DNA of 64,000 bases from an uncultured Clostridium sp. (GCA_900552135.1 URYN01000003.1:1-64000), one strand, 5' to 3'; shown: positions 32,757 to 42,603, numbered from the stretch's first letter. Notes: generated by a model not told the origin, from the letters alone. A program made the numbers and translations.

Positions 32757-34238
32757 ATGGGAGAAAAATTAAAACACATTTTTAAACTAAAATACATGCA
32801 TATAGCAATAATAATATTGGGAACAATTTTTATAGCATTATCAATATTCCATACCAATATGTGGTTTGATGAGAGTTATACAATAGGAATAGTAAGACAT
32901 TCTTTTTCGGAAATATGGAATATAACAAGCTTTGATGTACATCCACCATTTTATTATTTCTGTTTACATATTTTAAATTTACTATTTGGAGAAAGCATTA
33001 TATTATATAGATTGTTTTCGGCAATCACAATTGCATTAACGGCATTACTAGGGTACACTCATATTCGTAAAGACTTTGGAGAGAAAACAGGATTCTGGTT
33101 TTCGTTTTTAATGTTGTTTTTGCCAGTAGCTGCACAATATGCTGGAGAAATAAGAATGTATTCTTTAGGAATGCTTCTTGGAACAATTATGTGCATATAT
33201 GGTTATAGGATTTATAAGAAAGATATTCATAAATTGACTTATGTATTTTTCGGACTAAGTAGTTTAGCCCTAGCATATACTCATTATTATGGAGTTCTAT
33301 TGGCAGGCGTTATAAACTTGGCTTTATTCATATATTTAATAAAGAATAGAAAAGAAAGAAAACAAGATTTAATAAAGTTTACAATAACAGCAGTCTTACA
33401 GGTTGTAGCATATTTACCATGGCTTATAGTGTTTGTAAGCCACTTAAAGGGAACAGGTTTCTGGATTACATTAACTTTCCCAGGTTCGATATATGAAATA
33501 CTAACAGTACAGTATAAAGGAAATTTAGCTTTTCAACCAATAATACTTTCAACAGCTTTTTATGCTTATTTAATTTACATGGTAAACAAAACACCAAAAG
33601 AGGAAAGAAAACCTGGAACTTGGGGATTTATCATTTACATAGGAATAATTTTTTTAGTGTTAGTAATTTGTGGATTATTACATAGTGTAATATTGCTAAG
33701 CAGATATTTATTAATATTGAATGGAGCATTCATGTTTTCTGTTGCGTTCTTCATGGCAAAAGATACAAATAAATGGAGAATTATATCAATTTGTGTAATA
33801 ATTCTAACACTTTCAACAATAAGCAATAACAAGACAATCAAAGAGAATTATTCGTCAGGAAATAGAGAGTTTATTGAATATATTGATGCCAATATTCAAA
33901 AGGGAGATATAATTTTATACTCAGGTGCAATAAATGGAGCTGTAATAACAACAGAAGTTTCTCATAGCTATGATAATGTTTCTTATTTCTACAATAAAGA
34001 GCATTGGGGAGTACATGAGGCCTACAAAGCATTTGCACCATATATGGTAATTGAAGAAGATTTATCAAAAATTCTAAATGACTATACGGGAAGAATTTGG
34101 ATTGTTGAAAATGAGAACACACATAGTCTTTATGAAGAGGTAGCCGAAAAATATACAGTAAATAAGATTGATGAAAAACAATTTACAGATATGTATAAGG
34201 ACTATAAATATACATTTGAACTAGTTGAAAAAGATTAG
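32757..34238 (+). CDS. Family 39-like membrane glycosyltransferase
   Basis: A 493-residue protein with about ten to eleven membrane segments. Near the N-terminus MWFDESYT (about 36-43) and FDVHPPFYY match the first extracellular loop of GT39/ArnT-type enzymes, where the Asp-Glu pair is catalytic. These use lipid-phosphate sugars to glycosylate surface polymers or proteins. The C-terminal part (about 370-493) is a soluble external domain. GGAGAAAATA precedes the ATG. The donor and acceptor are unknown. A promoter seems to lie in the short gap after the terminator. Confidence 0.85.
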   Translation: MGEKLKHIFKLKYMHIAIIILGTIFIALSIFHTNMWFDESYTIGIVRHSFSEIWNITSFDVHPPFYYFCLHILNLLFGESIILYRLFSAITIALTALLGYTHIRKDFGEKTGFWFSFLMLFLPVAAQYAGEIRMYSLGMLLGTIMCIYGYRIYKKDIHKLTYVFFGLSSLALAYTHYYGVLLAGVINLALFIYLIKNRKERKQDLIKFTITAVLQVVAYLPWLIVFVSHLKGTGFWITLTFPGSIYEILTVQYKGNLAFQPIILSTAFYAYLIYMVNKTPKEERKPGTWGFIIYIGIIFLVLVICGLLHSVILLSRYLLILNGAFMFSVAFFMAKDTNKWRIISICVIILTLSTISNNKTIKENYSSGNREFIEYIDANIQKGDIILYSGAINGAVITTEVSHSYDNVSYFYNKEHWGVHEAYKAFAPYMVIEEDLSKILNDYTGRIWIVENENTHSLYEEVAEKYTVNKIDEKQFTDMYKDYKYTFELVEKD

Positions 34239-34282
34239 AAAATTGCTTTTAGTAGATTGCAAAAAGAAGGAGAGTAATAAAA

Positions 34283-35119
34283 GTGGAAAAAACAAAGATG
34301 AAAGTATATGCTTTTGTTGGTCCATCTGGTACAGGAAAAAGTTATAGAGCACAGATGGTTGCAAGTGCAAACGATATTCATTATATAATTGATGATGGAT
34401 TATTAATAAATGAGAATGAAGTGCTTGCAGGAACTTCGGCTAAAAAGGCTCCAACAAAAATTGAAACAGTAAAACATGCACTATTTATTGAAGAAAAAGA
34501 GCAATCTGAGATGAGAAAGGCACTAAAAAAATATAAGCCTGATAGTTTGCTTATATTAGGAACTTCTGATAAAATGATTGCAAAAATTAGAGAGAGCTTG
34601 GATTTACCAGAGCTTACAAAAACAATATATATAAATGAAGTTGCAACAGAAGAAGAAATGGAGAAAGCAAGAAACATACGTGTTACTCAAGGAAAACATG
34701 TAATTCCGGTTCCAACTTTTGAAATTAAGAAAGATTTTTCTGGGTATATATTAGATCCACTACAAATCTTCAGATCAAAAGGAAAAGGAGAAAATCCATA
34801 TCTTTCGGAGAAGTCTATTATTAGACCAACTTTTAGCTACCTTGGTAATTTTACAATATCAGATAGTGTTTTCAGACAGATTGCAGAAAGAGTTGCTAAA
34901 AAAACTCCAGAGATACATGAGGTTACAAAAACAAGAGTAGAGAACTATGGTGACGGCGGAGTGTATATATATATGGAAGTGGTTTTGAACTATGGAAATA
35001 ATATAATAGAGACATTGCAAAATTTTAAGGTAAAAACTAAAAAAGAAATAGAGAAACAAACTGCGATGAATGTAATGAAGGTTGACCTTGTTGCAAAGGG
35101 AATATATATGGAAGGGTAA
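34283..35119 (+). CDS. P-loop NTPase fused to an Asp23-like domain
   Basis: A 278-residue protein. The N-terminal part has Walker A GPSGTGKS (about 13-20) and a small NTPase-like core (IIDDGLLI, SLLILGTSD); the C-terminal part (about 180-278) is an Asp23/Gls24 alkaline-shock domain (SIIRPTFSYLGNFTISDSVF, RVENYGDGGVYIYMEVVLNY). Asp23-domain proteins act at the cell envelope in Firmicutes. GTG start at 34283 after AAGGAGAG. I know of this fusion from Clostridia genomes only as a predicted protein; its role is unknown. Confidence 0.75.
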   Translation: MEKTKMKVYAFVGPSGTGKSYRAQMVASANDIHYIIDDGLLINENEVLAGTSAKKAPTKIETVKHALFIEEKEQSEMRKALKKYKPDSLLILGTSDKMIAKIRESLDLPELTKTIYINEVATEEEMEKARNIRVTQGKHVIPVPTFEIKKDFSGYILDPLQIFRSKGKGENPYLSEKSIIRPTFSYLGNFTISDSVFRQIAERVAKKTPEIHEVTKTRVENYGDGGVYIYMEVVLNYGNNIIETLQNFKVKTKKEIEKQTAMNVMKVDLVAKGIYMEG

Positions 35120-35222
35120 AGGCATAATACAAATAACAAGATTTGCATGAAATCAATAGCATACTAAAAAATAATAATATGATAAAAATAAAAAAATATA
35201 TAAGTAGAAAGAAAAAAGAATG

Positions 35223-35269
35223 AAAAAAATGCGGAATATAACATAATGTTTATATTCTGCATTTTTTTA
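35223..35269. terminator. Bidirectional terminator
   Basis: ATGCGGAATATA (35229-35240) pairs with TATATTCTGCAT (35251-35262), flanked by A7 and T7. It separates convergent genes. Confidence 0.9.
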
Positions 35270-35275
35270 TAAAGA

Positions 35276-36127
35276 TTATTCTATATCTTGTTTTACTTCT
35301 GCATGAGTTTCTAGCAATTCAGGTTTCTTTAAATATTTTGATAATTGCTTGAAGGAGGTTGCGTAATAATAACCATCGCAAATTCTCTCATCACCAACGA
35401 ATGCTAGTGTAATACATTTTTCTTCATGAATTTCGTCATCATCATAAACATAGCTCTTTTTCTTTTTACCCATTGCAAAGAACATACTGGTTGTTCCAAA
35501 GTTATACAAATGGTGATATATGCTATCAATACCAAGGGACCCAACATTTGTTAAGAAAACGCTGGTGTGAAATGGACTTGCTTCGATAATTGATTTAGGC
35601 ATTATTCCATGCTTGTCTAAAAAGGTTAGAAACTTTACAGCCAATCGAATCGCTCCACCAGGAATTAGACTTAATGCTTTTGCTAAATTATCTGTATTGT
35701 TAGTTACAGCATTGTCCTTATTCTTCTCTATGGCTGAGTCCAATTTTTCTTTTATTTCAAATATGTTTTCAGTACCATCAAAAGGTAATTTTATAGATGT
35801 TTCAGTTCCTTCATCAGAAAAATTCTTTTTGATTACAAGAGAAACATAGATTTTATTTCTTGCATAAAGACTACCATTCATTGCAAACCTGTTTAAATAT
35901 GGCCTCTCAGCTATTATTCTTACTATTGCTGCGTAGATAATATTCATATAAGACAAACGAATTCCTTCTTCAGCCTTTTTATCTATGTATGCATCTATAT
36001 TATTTAAAACAATATCTTGCTTAAAATATACCTGTGAATCTTCTCTTTCTGGCATGATACATGGTATAACCTTAAAAAATGTAGGAATAGTTTTTAATCT
36101 CCTACCATCACTTCTTCTTCCGAACAT
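35276..36127 (-). CDS. E2-like acyltransferase domain protein without catalytic His
   Basis: A 283-residue protein of the chloramphenicol acetyltransferase/dihydrolipoyl acyltransferase fold. The usual late HxxxDG motif is present as DERICDGYYY, with Glu in the position of the catalytic His. It has no lipoyl or subunit-binding domain and no neighbouring dehydrogenase genes. The N-terminus is basic (GRRSDGRRLKTIPTFF). Stand-alone proteins like this are frequent in Clostridia; the lost His suggests a non-catalytic or altered role. It is monocistronic. Confidence 0.75.
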   Translation of the reverse strand: MFGRRSDGRRLKTIPTFFKVIPCIMPEREDSQVYFKQDIVLNNIDAYIDKKAEEGIRLSYMNIIYAAIVRIIAERPYLNRFAMNGSLYARNKIYVSLVIKKNFSDEGTETSIKLPFDGTENIFEIKEKLDSAIEKNKDNAVTNNTDNLAKALSLIPGGAIRLAVKFLTFLDKHGIMPKSIIEASPFHTSVFLTNVGSLGIDSIYHHLYNFGTTSMFFAMGKKKKSYVYDDDEIHEEKCITLAFVGDERICDGYYYATSFKQLSKYLKKPELLETHAEVKQDIE

Positions 36128-36402
36128 TTTATTTTCCCCTTTTATTTAAATTTATGTATAAAACAAATAACCATACATGTCTATTTTACTATTAGTGTAT
36201 ATTTTTGTCAAATTTAATTGGAATTTTGTGGATTAAAAGTTGAAAAACAAAGAAAAAAAAGAAAAAAATACAAAAAGGATGCCGTAATAGAATTTGAAAG
36301 ATAAAAAACCTATAAAATTTAATTGGATAAAAAACGTTGGAATACTTGAATTTCTTGGGTGTTGTGTATATAATATGTATGTTATGATAGGAGATAGAGG
36401 TT

Positions 36403-37287
36403 ATGTTAGAACAATTAGCTAAATGCGAAATATGTCCTTTTAGATGTAAAGTTAATAGACTGAGTGGTCAGGTTGGAAGATGCGGTTGTGGAGATAAAAT
36501 AAAAGTGGCTAAATATCAGTTACATTATTTTGAGGAGCCATGCATAAGCGGAAAAAGTGGTTCTGGTACAGTGTTCTTTTCAAATTGTAATTTTAAATGT
36601 ATTTTTTGTCAAAATTACAAGATTAGTCAAGAGGGAAAAGGCAATGAAGTTACTATTGAAGAACTTGCAAATATATTTTTAAAACTTCAGCAAGAAGGTG
36701 CAAACAATATAAATCTTGTGACTCCAACAATGTATACTTATCAAATAATAGAAGCTATAAAAATTGCAAGAATAAAGGGATTGAATCTACCTATAATATA
36801 TAATAGCAACGGATACGAAAATGTAGAAACCTTAAGAGATTTGAGAGGATATGTTGATGTATATCTTCCAGATTTAAAATATTATGCTGATGAACTTGCT
36901 ATTAAATATTCAAAAGCGCCTAATTATTTTAAGATTGCAACAAAGGCTATTTTAGAAATGATAAACCAAGTTGGACTAACTGAGTTCGATGAAAATGGTA
37001 TGATTAAAAAAGGTGTTATAATAAGGCATTTGGTGTTACCTGGACATATTCAAAATTCCAAGCATATACTAAAATGGCTAAAAGAAAATGTAGAGGGAAA
37101 TGCTTATGTAAGTGTTATGGCTCAATATTTTCCAACTTACAAGGCAAAGGAAGATGAGTATTTAAACAGAAAATTGACAAGAAAAGAGTACTCAGAAATC
37201 GAACAGTATTTATATTTGTTAGATATTCAGAATGGATATATGCAGGAACTTGGAAAACATGAGGAAGAGTATGTTCCGGATTTTTAA
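36403..37287 (+). CDS. Radical SAM protein of the PflA/PflX-like group
   Basis: A 294-residue radical SAM protein. The N-terminus has extra Cys pairs (CEICPFRCKVNRL and GRCGCG, about 8-29); the SAM cluster motif CNFKCIFCQNY lies at about 63-73, followed by SAM-binding and VTPTMYTYQ segments. Proteins of this type, related to pyruvate-formate-lyase activases, are common single genes in anaerobes; most have no known substrate. ATG 36403 follows GGAGATAGAGG. No formate-lyase gene lies nearby, so an activase role is not supported by context. Confidence 0.88.
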   Translation: MLEQLAKCEICPFRCKVNRLSGQVGRCGCGDKIKVAKYQLHYFEEPCISGKSGSGTVFFSNCNFKCIFCQNYKISQEGKGNEVTIEELANIFLKLQQEGANNINLVTPTMYTYQIIEAIKIARIKGLNLPIIYNSNGYENVETLRDLRGYVDVYLPDLKYYADELAIKYSKAPNYFKIATKAILEMINQVGLTEFDENGMIKKGVIIRHLVLPGHIQNSKHILKWLKENVEGNAYVSVMAQYFPTYKAKEDEYLNRKLTRKEYSEIEQYLYLLDIQNGYMQELGKHEEEYVPDF

Positions 37288-37393
37288 TTAGTGTAAAAGT
37301 ATAGAAAATATGATAATAATAAAAAGTAAAGTTTAAAAATTACACAAATTAATAAAAAATATATAGAGTCTAGAAGAAAAACGGAGGTATAAA

Positions 37394-38119
37394 ATGGCTA
37401 TTTTTGAACATGAATATAGAGTTGGTTTGTCTGATGTTGGACAATCGAATAAAATTACGAATAAGGCAACATTAAGAATATTAGAAAATATTGCAGGAAT
37501 GCATTCAGAAGCGGTTGGATTCGGAATAAATAGTATGGATAAAACAGGAATTAGCTGGATAATTCTTGGTTGGAAGATTAAGATTATCTCAAGACCGATA
37601 TATGATGAAGTATTGGCAGTTAAAACTTGGGCAAGATCATTTAATAGAGCTATTTCATATAGAGACTACGAAGTTTATGATAAGAGTGGTAATTTGATGA
37701 TTATTGCTACAAGTAAATGGGCTGTTATAGATATAAATAGTGGAAGACTTGCTGAAATTACACCTGAAATTATTAATGCTTATAAATGTGAGGAAAAACA
37801 TGCTTTGGAAGATAACGATGATATGAAAATGAAAGAGCCTGACGAAAAAGAAAAGACTCTAGAATATACAATAATGAGAAGAGACATTGATATAAATAAA
37901 CATGTTCATAATTTATATTATCTGGATTATGCCAATGAAGCACTTCCCGAAGAAATCTACAAAGATGCTAAGTTTGACAACATAGAAATAATGTATAAAA
38001 AACAAATAAAATTAGGTGACGAGATTAATTGTTATTATTCTAAAGAAGAAGATAAAAACATTATAACAATAAAATCAAAAGATGATAAAATCTTGCATGC
38101 AATAGTAGAACTTTATTAA
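37394..38119 (+). CDS. Acyl-ACP thioesterase
   Basis: A 241-residue protein with two hot-dog domains typical of FatA-like acyl-ACP thioesterases. The first has YRVGLSDVGQSNKIT and GISWIILGWKI, the second DIDINKHVHNLYYLDYANEA with the conserved Asn/His catalytic pattern. It hydrolyses acyl-ACP to free fatty acid and ACP in fatty-acid synthesis. GGAGGT precedes the ATG. It appears to be monocistronic, with a terminator about 100 bases downstream. Confidence 0.9.
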   Translation: MAIFEHEYRVGLSDVGQSNKITNKATLRILENIAGMHSEAVGFGINSMDKTGISWIILGWKIKIISRPIYDEVLAVKTWARSFNRAISYRDYEVYDKSGNLMIIATSKWAVIDINSGRLAEITPEIINAYKCEEKHALEDNDDMKMKEPDEKEKTLEYTIMRRDIDINKHVHNLYYLDYANEALPEEIYKDAKFDNIEIMYKKQIKLGDEINCYYSKEEDKNIITIKSKDDKILHAIVELY

Positions 38120-38224
38120 AGCGTATATTAAATATTTTAAATAAGCAAATAGAAAAGCTTTATAGAATATATATAAGATATATATAAGAATTTTAAATAA
38201 ACATGTATAAGAAGATATAAATAA

Positions 38225-38268
38225 AATCCAATAGCTAAGAACCTAAATTCTAAACTATTGGATTTTGA
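38225..38268. terminator. Bidirectional terminator
   Basis: AATCCAATAG (38225-38234) pairs with CTATTGGATT (38255-38264), followed by TT and a T-rich run. It lies between convergent genes. Confidence 0.8.
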
Positions 38269-38353
38269 TTTTATATTTTGTTTTGTTCTAAACATTAGAA
38301 ATTGAATTTCCAATGTGAGATTTTTATTGTTTCTAACTTTAAATTATTATTTT

Positions 38354-39742
38354 TTACTTTGAAACAATTTTGGGACCTATATTTGTTACTGTTCCAGCAC
38401 CTATTGTAAGAACAATGTCGTTTGGCATAACTCTATCACGAATGTATTTTGCAATTTCATCGAAATCAGACATGTAAAGTGCAGGTTTACCGACTCTGTT
38501 TAAGTTGATTAGTTTAACCAAATCGTTTGGAGAAACTCCAACAGTGTTTGTTTCTCTTGCTGCATAGATATCTGTTATGATAATGTTATCGAAACCAGAT
38601 AAACTTTGAGCAAAATCGTTAAGTAGATTTTTAGTTCTGCTATATGTATGTGGTTGGAAAACTACCCATGATCTATTGTATTTCTTTTTCTTCATTGCAT
38701 TATATACAGCTTTTATTTCTGTTGGATGATGTCCATAATCATCATACACTGAAGCACCATTTGTTGTTCCAACAAGTTCAAATCTTCTATGAGCACCAGT
38801 ATATTTCAGTAAGCCGGTCTTAATAACTTCTTTGTCGATTCCATATTCATAGCAAGTTGCAATACAAGCTAAGGCATTGTAAACATTATGAATTCCAGGA
38901 ACAGATAACTTAATACTCTTGTAAAATGTATTATTTCTATATACATCGAAAAGAGCAAAACCATTATTATCGAAAGTTATGTTTCTTGCAATGAAATTTG
39001 ACTTTTCGTTTTCGATACCAAATGTAACTATCTTGGCGTTTGTATATTTATATAAATCAACTGAATTTTTATCATCTGCATTTAAAACAAGTAATCCATC
39101 GTTTGGTAAAAGTCCAACAAATTTTACGAAAGCATTTTTTACATGTTCTATGTCTTTGAAATAATCAAGATGATCATTATCTATATTTAAAACTATTTCT
39201 GTTCTTGGATGGAATTTTAAGAAACTTTCTACATATTCACAAGACTCAAGAATGAAACAATCACTATTTCCTACACGATTATTTCCGTTAATTGCTTTTA
39301 AAATTGCTCCGACTTGAATAGTTGGATCTCTGTGAGCTTCAAGGAAACATACTGAAATCATCGAAGTAGTTGTTGTTTTTCCGTGAGTTCCTGAAATTGA
39401 AATTGTATTTTTATAAGCCTTTGTAATTAAACCTAAGAAAGTAGATCTTTCCATTAGCTCAATGCCTAAACGGTTGGCTTCTAGCATTTCTATATCATCT
39501 TGAGGAATGGCTGCACTGTAAACAACAAGGTCTGCCTTTTTTAGAGAATCTAAATCATGACCTATTGTAACAGGAATACCATCTTGGCGAATTTTTTCAA
39601 GAAGTTCTGAATCATTTGCATCTGATCCTGTAACATAAAATCCCCATTTCTTTAAAATTTCTGCAATTCCACTCATACTAGTTCCGCCAATACCAAGTAG
39701 ATGTATTCTTTTATATTGTTTTAGTTCTTCTAAATTAATCAA
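38354..39742 (-). CDS. murC: UDP-N-acetylmuramate-L-alanine ligase
   Basis: A 462-residue Mur ligase adding L-Ala to UDP-MurNAc in the cytosol. Visible are the N-terminal HLLGIGGTSMSG nucleotide-sugar loop, the ATP loop GTHGKTTTTSM, the metal-site region NIDNDHLDYF and the C-terminal DYGHHPTEIKA. TTG 39742 is the likely start because AAGGAG precedes it at 9-base spacing; the open frame extends 25 codons further without a ribosome binding site. It is alone here, outside a dcw cluster, as in many Clostridia. Confidence 0.95.
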   Translation of the reverse strand: MINLEELKQYKRIHLLGIGGTSMSGIAEILKKWGFYVTGSDANDSELLEKIRQDGIPVTIGHDLDSLKKADLVVYSAAIPQDDIEMLEANRLGIELMERSTFLGLITKAYKNTISISGTHGKTTTTSMISVCFLEAHRDPTIQVGAILKAINGNNRVGNSDCFILESCEYVESFLKFHPRTEIVLNIDNDHLDYFKDIEHVKNAFVKFVGLLPNDGLLVLNADDKNSVDLYKYTNAKIVTFGIENEKSNFIARNITFDNNGFALFDVYRNNTFYKSIKLSVPGIHNVYNALACIATCYEYGIDKEVIKTGLLKYTGAHRRFELVGTTNGASVYDDYGHHPTEIKAVYNAMKKKKYNRSWVVFQPHTYSRTKNLLNDFAQSLSGFDNIIITDIYAARETNTVGVSPNDLVKLINLNRVGKPALYMSDFDEIAKYIRDRVMPNDIVLTIGAGTVTNIGPKIVSK

Positions 39743-39997
39743 ATCAAGTGCACTCCTTTTCTTTTTTGCTTGATATATTATATACTTTAAATGAAGTTTT
39801 TTCAATACAAAACACAAGTTTTGTTAAACAAAAATGATATTTAATAGATAATATGAAGTATAAATATAATGGTGAATAAAAATTTTGTGAATTTTTTGTA
39901 AAAAGAAGAAGGAAAAACAGTGTTAATGGAGAATAATATAAATGTACATAGAAATAAAATTGTACAAAATAATAAAACATTGGAAGGCGGTGCTCAA

Positions 39998-40291
39998 ATG
40001 GAAGTAACAGAAGTACGTATTAGAAAATTAAATCCAGAAGGAAAGACAAAGGCTATTGCTCAAATAACATTTGACAATGAATTTGTTGTTCACGAGGTTA
40101 GAGTTCGTGAAGGTAAAGAAGGTTTAGTAATGTCTATGCCTAGAAAAGAAAGAAATGGAAAGTTCTATGATATAGCTCATCCAATCAATCAAGCAACAAG
40201 AGATAAGATTGAAAAAGCTGTATTAGAAGCTTATGACAAAGCTGAGGATCCAGCTCCAGTTTCTGATTCAACAGAAGGCAAAGCTGAATAA
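39998..40291 (+). CDS. spoVG: Septation and sporulation regulator SpoVG
   Basis: A 97-residue protein with the full SpoVG pattern: MEVTEVRIRKLN, AIAQITFDNEFVVHEVRV, then MPRKERNGKFYDIAHPI. SpoVG is a small nucleic-acid-binding regulator that affects septation and sporulation in Firmicutes. ATG 39998 follows GGAAGGCGG; the upstream in-frame ATG at 39920 gives a non-homologous extension. Its acidic tail (EDPAPVSDSTEGKAE) is common. Divergent from murC, with a terminator directly after. Confidence 0.96.
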   Translation: MEVTEVRIRKLNPEGKTKAIAQITFDNEFVVHEVRVREGKEGLVMSMPRKERNGKFYDIAHPINQATRDKIEKAVLEAYDKAEDPAPVSDSTEGKAE

Positions 40292-40307
40292 TTTAGTAAT
40301 AAATAAA

Positions 40308-40348
40308 ATACTCATAAAAATCCTAGTGATTTTTTATGAGTATTTTTT
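40308..40348 (+). terminator. spoVG terminator
   Basis: ATACTCATAAAAAT pairs with ATTTTTTATGAGTAT around a 7-base loop, followed by TTTTTT. Confidence 0.9.
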
Positions 40349-40490
40349 GCGTGTGCACGAAACATGCAACATAGTACATGATACAAGTTTTCCTCCGTCC
40401 ACGAAATGCATCCTCGAATTGCACCATATTGGTACATTTTTTCTCTGTCCCCGAAATGTACCAAATTGCACAATTTTATTGTAATAGTTT
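40349..40490. repeat. Short degenerate repeats and hairpin before the flippase gene
   Basis: Three related units occur (GCACGAAACATGCA near 40354, CCACGAAATGCA near 40398 and CCCCGAAATGTA near 40450), the last two preceded by CTCNGTCC. TTGGTACATTT and AAATGTACCAA form an 11-bp stem around the third. Frames through here on both strands have no coding character. Confidence 0.6.
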
Positions 40491-40529
40491 CTTTTCTTAA
40501 TAATATAATTCAGTATGGGGGAAAGACTC

Positions 40530-42152
40530 ATGAATACAGAAAAGAAACAAAGTTTTATGCAAGGAATAATTACGCTTATGTTTTCTCAGGTGATTATAAA
40601 GATTATGGGACTTATTTATAAGCTTTATCTAACGAATAGGCAAGGATTTGGAGATACAGGAAATGCAATATATAATGGTGGATTTCAAATTTATGCACTG
40701 CTCCTCACAATTTCTTCAATAGGTGTTCCAAATGCAATGTCAAAAATGATTTCAGAAAGATTGTCTATTGGTGATAGAAGAGGTGCTGATAAAATTCTTA
40801 GAGTTGCATTTGCAAGCTTTTCGATAGTTGGATTTATAGGCTCATGTATTTTGTTTTTTGGTGCAAAAACAATTGCAAAAACATGGATTCAAATTCCAGA
40901 AGCGGAACTAAGCCTAATTGTTCTAGCACCTTCAGTATTTTTAGTTTCACTTATATCGGTACTTAGAGGATATTTTAATGGAAATGAAAACATGAAACCT
41001 ATGGCTAGATCCCAAGCTTTAGAGCAAATGTTTAAAACTCTTTTTACAATAATATTGGTAGAAATAGTTTGCTTAACTATGGGAAGCAAGAATACCACAA
41101 AATATATGGCTGCTGCTGCTAATCTGTCAACAACAATGGCTACTTTTATATGCTTTTTATATCTTGTAAATCTATATTTGAAAAGCTACAAAGTGCGTAG
41201 TAGAACTGTAATGACAGGTAAAACATTAAGAATGAAAGAGATAATAAAAAATATTATAATTATTGCAATGCCTCTTACTATAAGTGCAATATTAGGGTCT
41301 CTAAATAAAAATATAGATTCTATGACTATTGTAAGATGCCTGAAGAATTTTATGACTGATGAACAGGCTAAAATTCAGTATGGGATTTTAAGCGGAAAAA
41401 TAGATACATTGGTAATGCTTCCTTTATCTTTTAATATTGCTTTTGCAACTGCTTTAGTTCCGGCTATTTCTGCTGGAAAAGCAAGAGGCGACATGCAGAG
41501 CATTAAAAAAAGAATTTCTTTTTCTTTGTTGATTACTATCTTAATTGGAGTACCATGCACGATTGGAATGTTTACTTTTGCAAAACCAATATTGGAAATG
41601 TTATTTCCGAATGCAAGCAATGGAGAGGCGCTGTTCAAAATAAGCAGTATTGCAATAATATTTATTACAATAGAACAAACAATAAATGGAGCATTGCAGG
41701 GATTGGGAAAACTAAGCACACCAGTAATATCGTTGGGGATAGGAGCTGTGATAAAATTAATTTTAAACATTGTATTAATTAGAATTCCAAGCGAAGAATT
41801 TATTTTTGGAGGAATTAATGGTGCGGCATTTGCAACTATTGTATGTCATGTAGTTTCTTCTATAATAAGTTTTGCAGCATTAAAGAAAAAAATAAATATA
41901 AAGTTTAAAATTTCAAAGTACATTTTTAAACCCGTTTTTGCGAGTATAACAATGGCTTTTATTGGGTGGAACATATATAATTTTGCAAAATGTATAATTA
42001 TTCAAAATATAGCAATAATATTAGCAATTCTAATTGCAATAACAGTATATGTGATACTTGTGTTGGCATTAAGAATATTTGATATAGAAGAGATTTATAT
42101 GTTGCCTTTTGGTGCAAAAATTTTGAAGAAATTAAAGATAATTAGAGCTTGA
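40530..42152 (+). CDS. SpoVB/MurJ-type polysaccharide flippase
   Basis: A 540-residue MOP-superfamily membrane protein with 14 predicted helices. The N-terminus (FMQGIITLMFSQVIIKIMGL) and GVPNAMSKMISE match the SpoVB/MurJ group, which flips lipid-linked precursors. SpoVB is needed for spore cortex formation; vegetative MurJ paralogs are alike, so the exact role is open. ATG 40530 is preferred over 40515, because the GGGGG at 40517-40521 is the ribosome binding site. No partner gene is adjacent. Confidence 0.88.
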   Translation: MNTEKKQSFMQGIITLMFSQVIIKIMGLIYKLYLTNRQGFGDTGNAIYNGGFQIYALLLTISSIGVPNAMSKMISERLSIGDRRGADKILRVAFASFSIVGFIGSCILFFGAKTIAKTWIQIPEAELSLIVLAPSVFLVSLISVLRGYFNGNENMKPMARSQALEQMFKTLFTIILVEIVCLTMGSKNTTKYMAAAANLSTTMATFICFLYLVNLYLKSYKVRSRTVMTGKTLRMKEIIKNIIIIAMPLTISAILGSLNKNIDSMTIVRCLKNFMTDEQAKIQYGILSGKIDTLVMLPLSFNIAFATALVPAISAGKARGDMQSIKKRISFSLLITILIGVPCTIGMFTFAKPILEMLFPNASNGEALFKISSIAIIFITIEQTINGALQGLGKLSTPVISLGIGAVIKLILNIVLIRIPSEEFIFGGINGAAFATIVCHVVSSIISFAALKKKINIKFKISKYIFKPVFASITMAFIGWNIYNFAKCIIIQNIAIILAILIAITVYVILVLALRIFDIEEIYMLPFGAKILKKLKIIRA

Positions 42153-42324
42153 AATACTATAAAATAGCCCAAAATTAGGATAAAAAAACGTGTAAGCCTA
42201 GAAAATTAAAGCTTTCAACAAAAAAATGGCAAAAAAAAGAAGGATTTTGCTAAATCTTGGCGAATAATGATAATAGTAGATGCATTTAAGTCTACATATA
42301 CAATCTTATAGGAGGTAATTTTAA

Positions 42325-42603
42325 ATGAACAAATCTGATTTAATCGCAGCAATGGCTGCTAAAACAGGAAGCACAAAAAAAGACGCAGAAGCAACATTAA
42401 ATGCATTTGTTGATGTTGTAACAGAAGCTTTAGTAAAGGGAGACAAAGTTCAACTAGTTGGATTTGGTTCTTTCGAAGTTAGAAAAAGAGCAGCTAGAAA
42501 AGGAAGAAACCCACAAACTAAAGAAGAAATCAAAATACCTGCATCAAAAGCTCCAGTATTCAAAGCTGGAAAAGCTTTAAAAGACTTAGTAAATAAAAAA
42601 TAA
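42325..42603 (+). CDS. hup: HU-type DNA-binding protein
   Basis: A 92-residue HU homolog covering the family from end to end: MNKSDLIAAMAAKTGSTKKD, VQLVGFGSFEVRKRAARKGRNP and IPASKAPVFKAGKALKDLV. It bends and compacts DNA as a dimer. TAGGAGGT gives a strong ribosome binding site, in line with high expression. A terminator follows. It is alone between the flippase and the RelA/SpoT-like gene. Confidence 0.97.
   Translation: MNKSDLIAAMAAKTGSTKKDAEATLNAFVDVVTEALVKGDKVQLVGFGSFEVRKRAARKGRNPQTKEEIKIPASKAPVFKAGKALKDLVNKK

Noticed and set aside
36403..37287. Specific assignment as pyruvate formate-lyase activase
   Set aside because: No formate-lyase gene nearby and extra N-terminal Cys pairs; only the broader group is supported.
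40233..40621. Three short frames across the spoVG-flippase gap
   Set aside because: They run through a terminator and repeats and overlap the real genes; no coding character.
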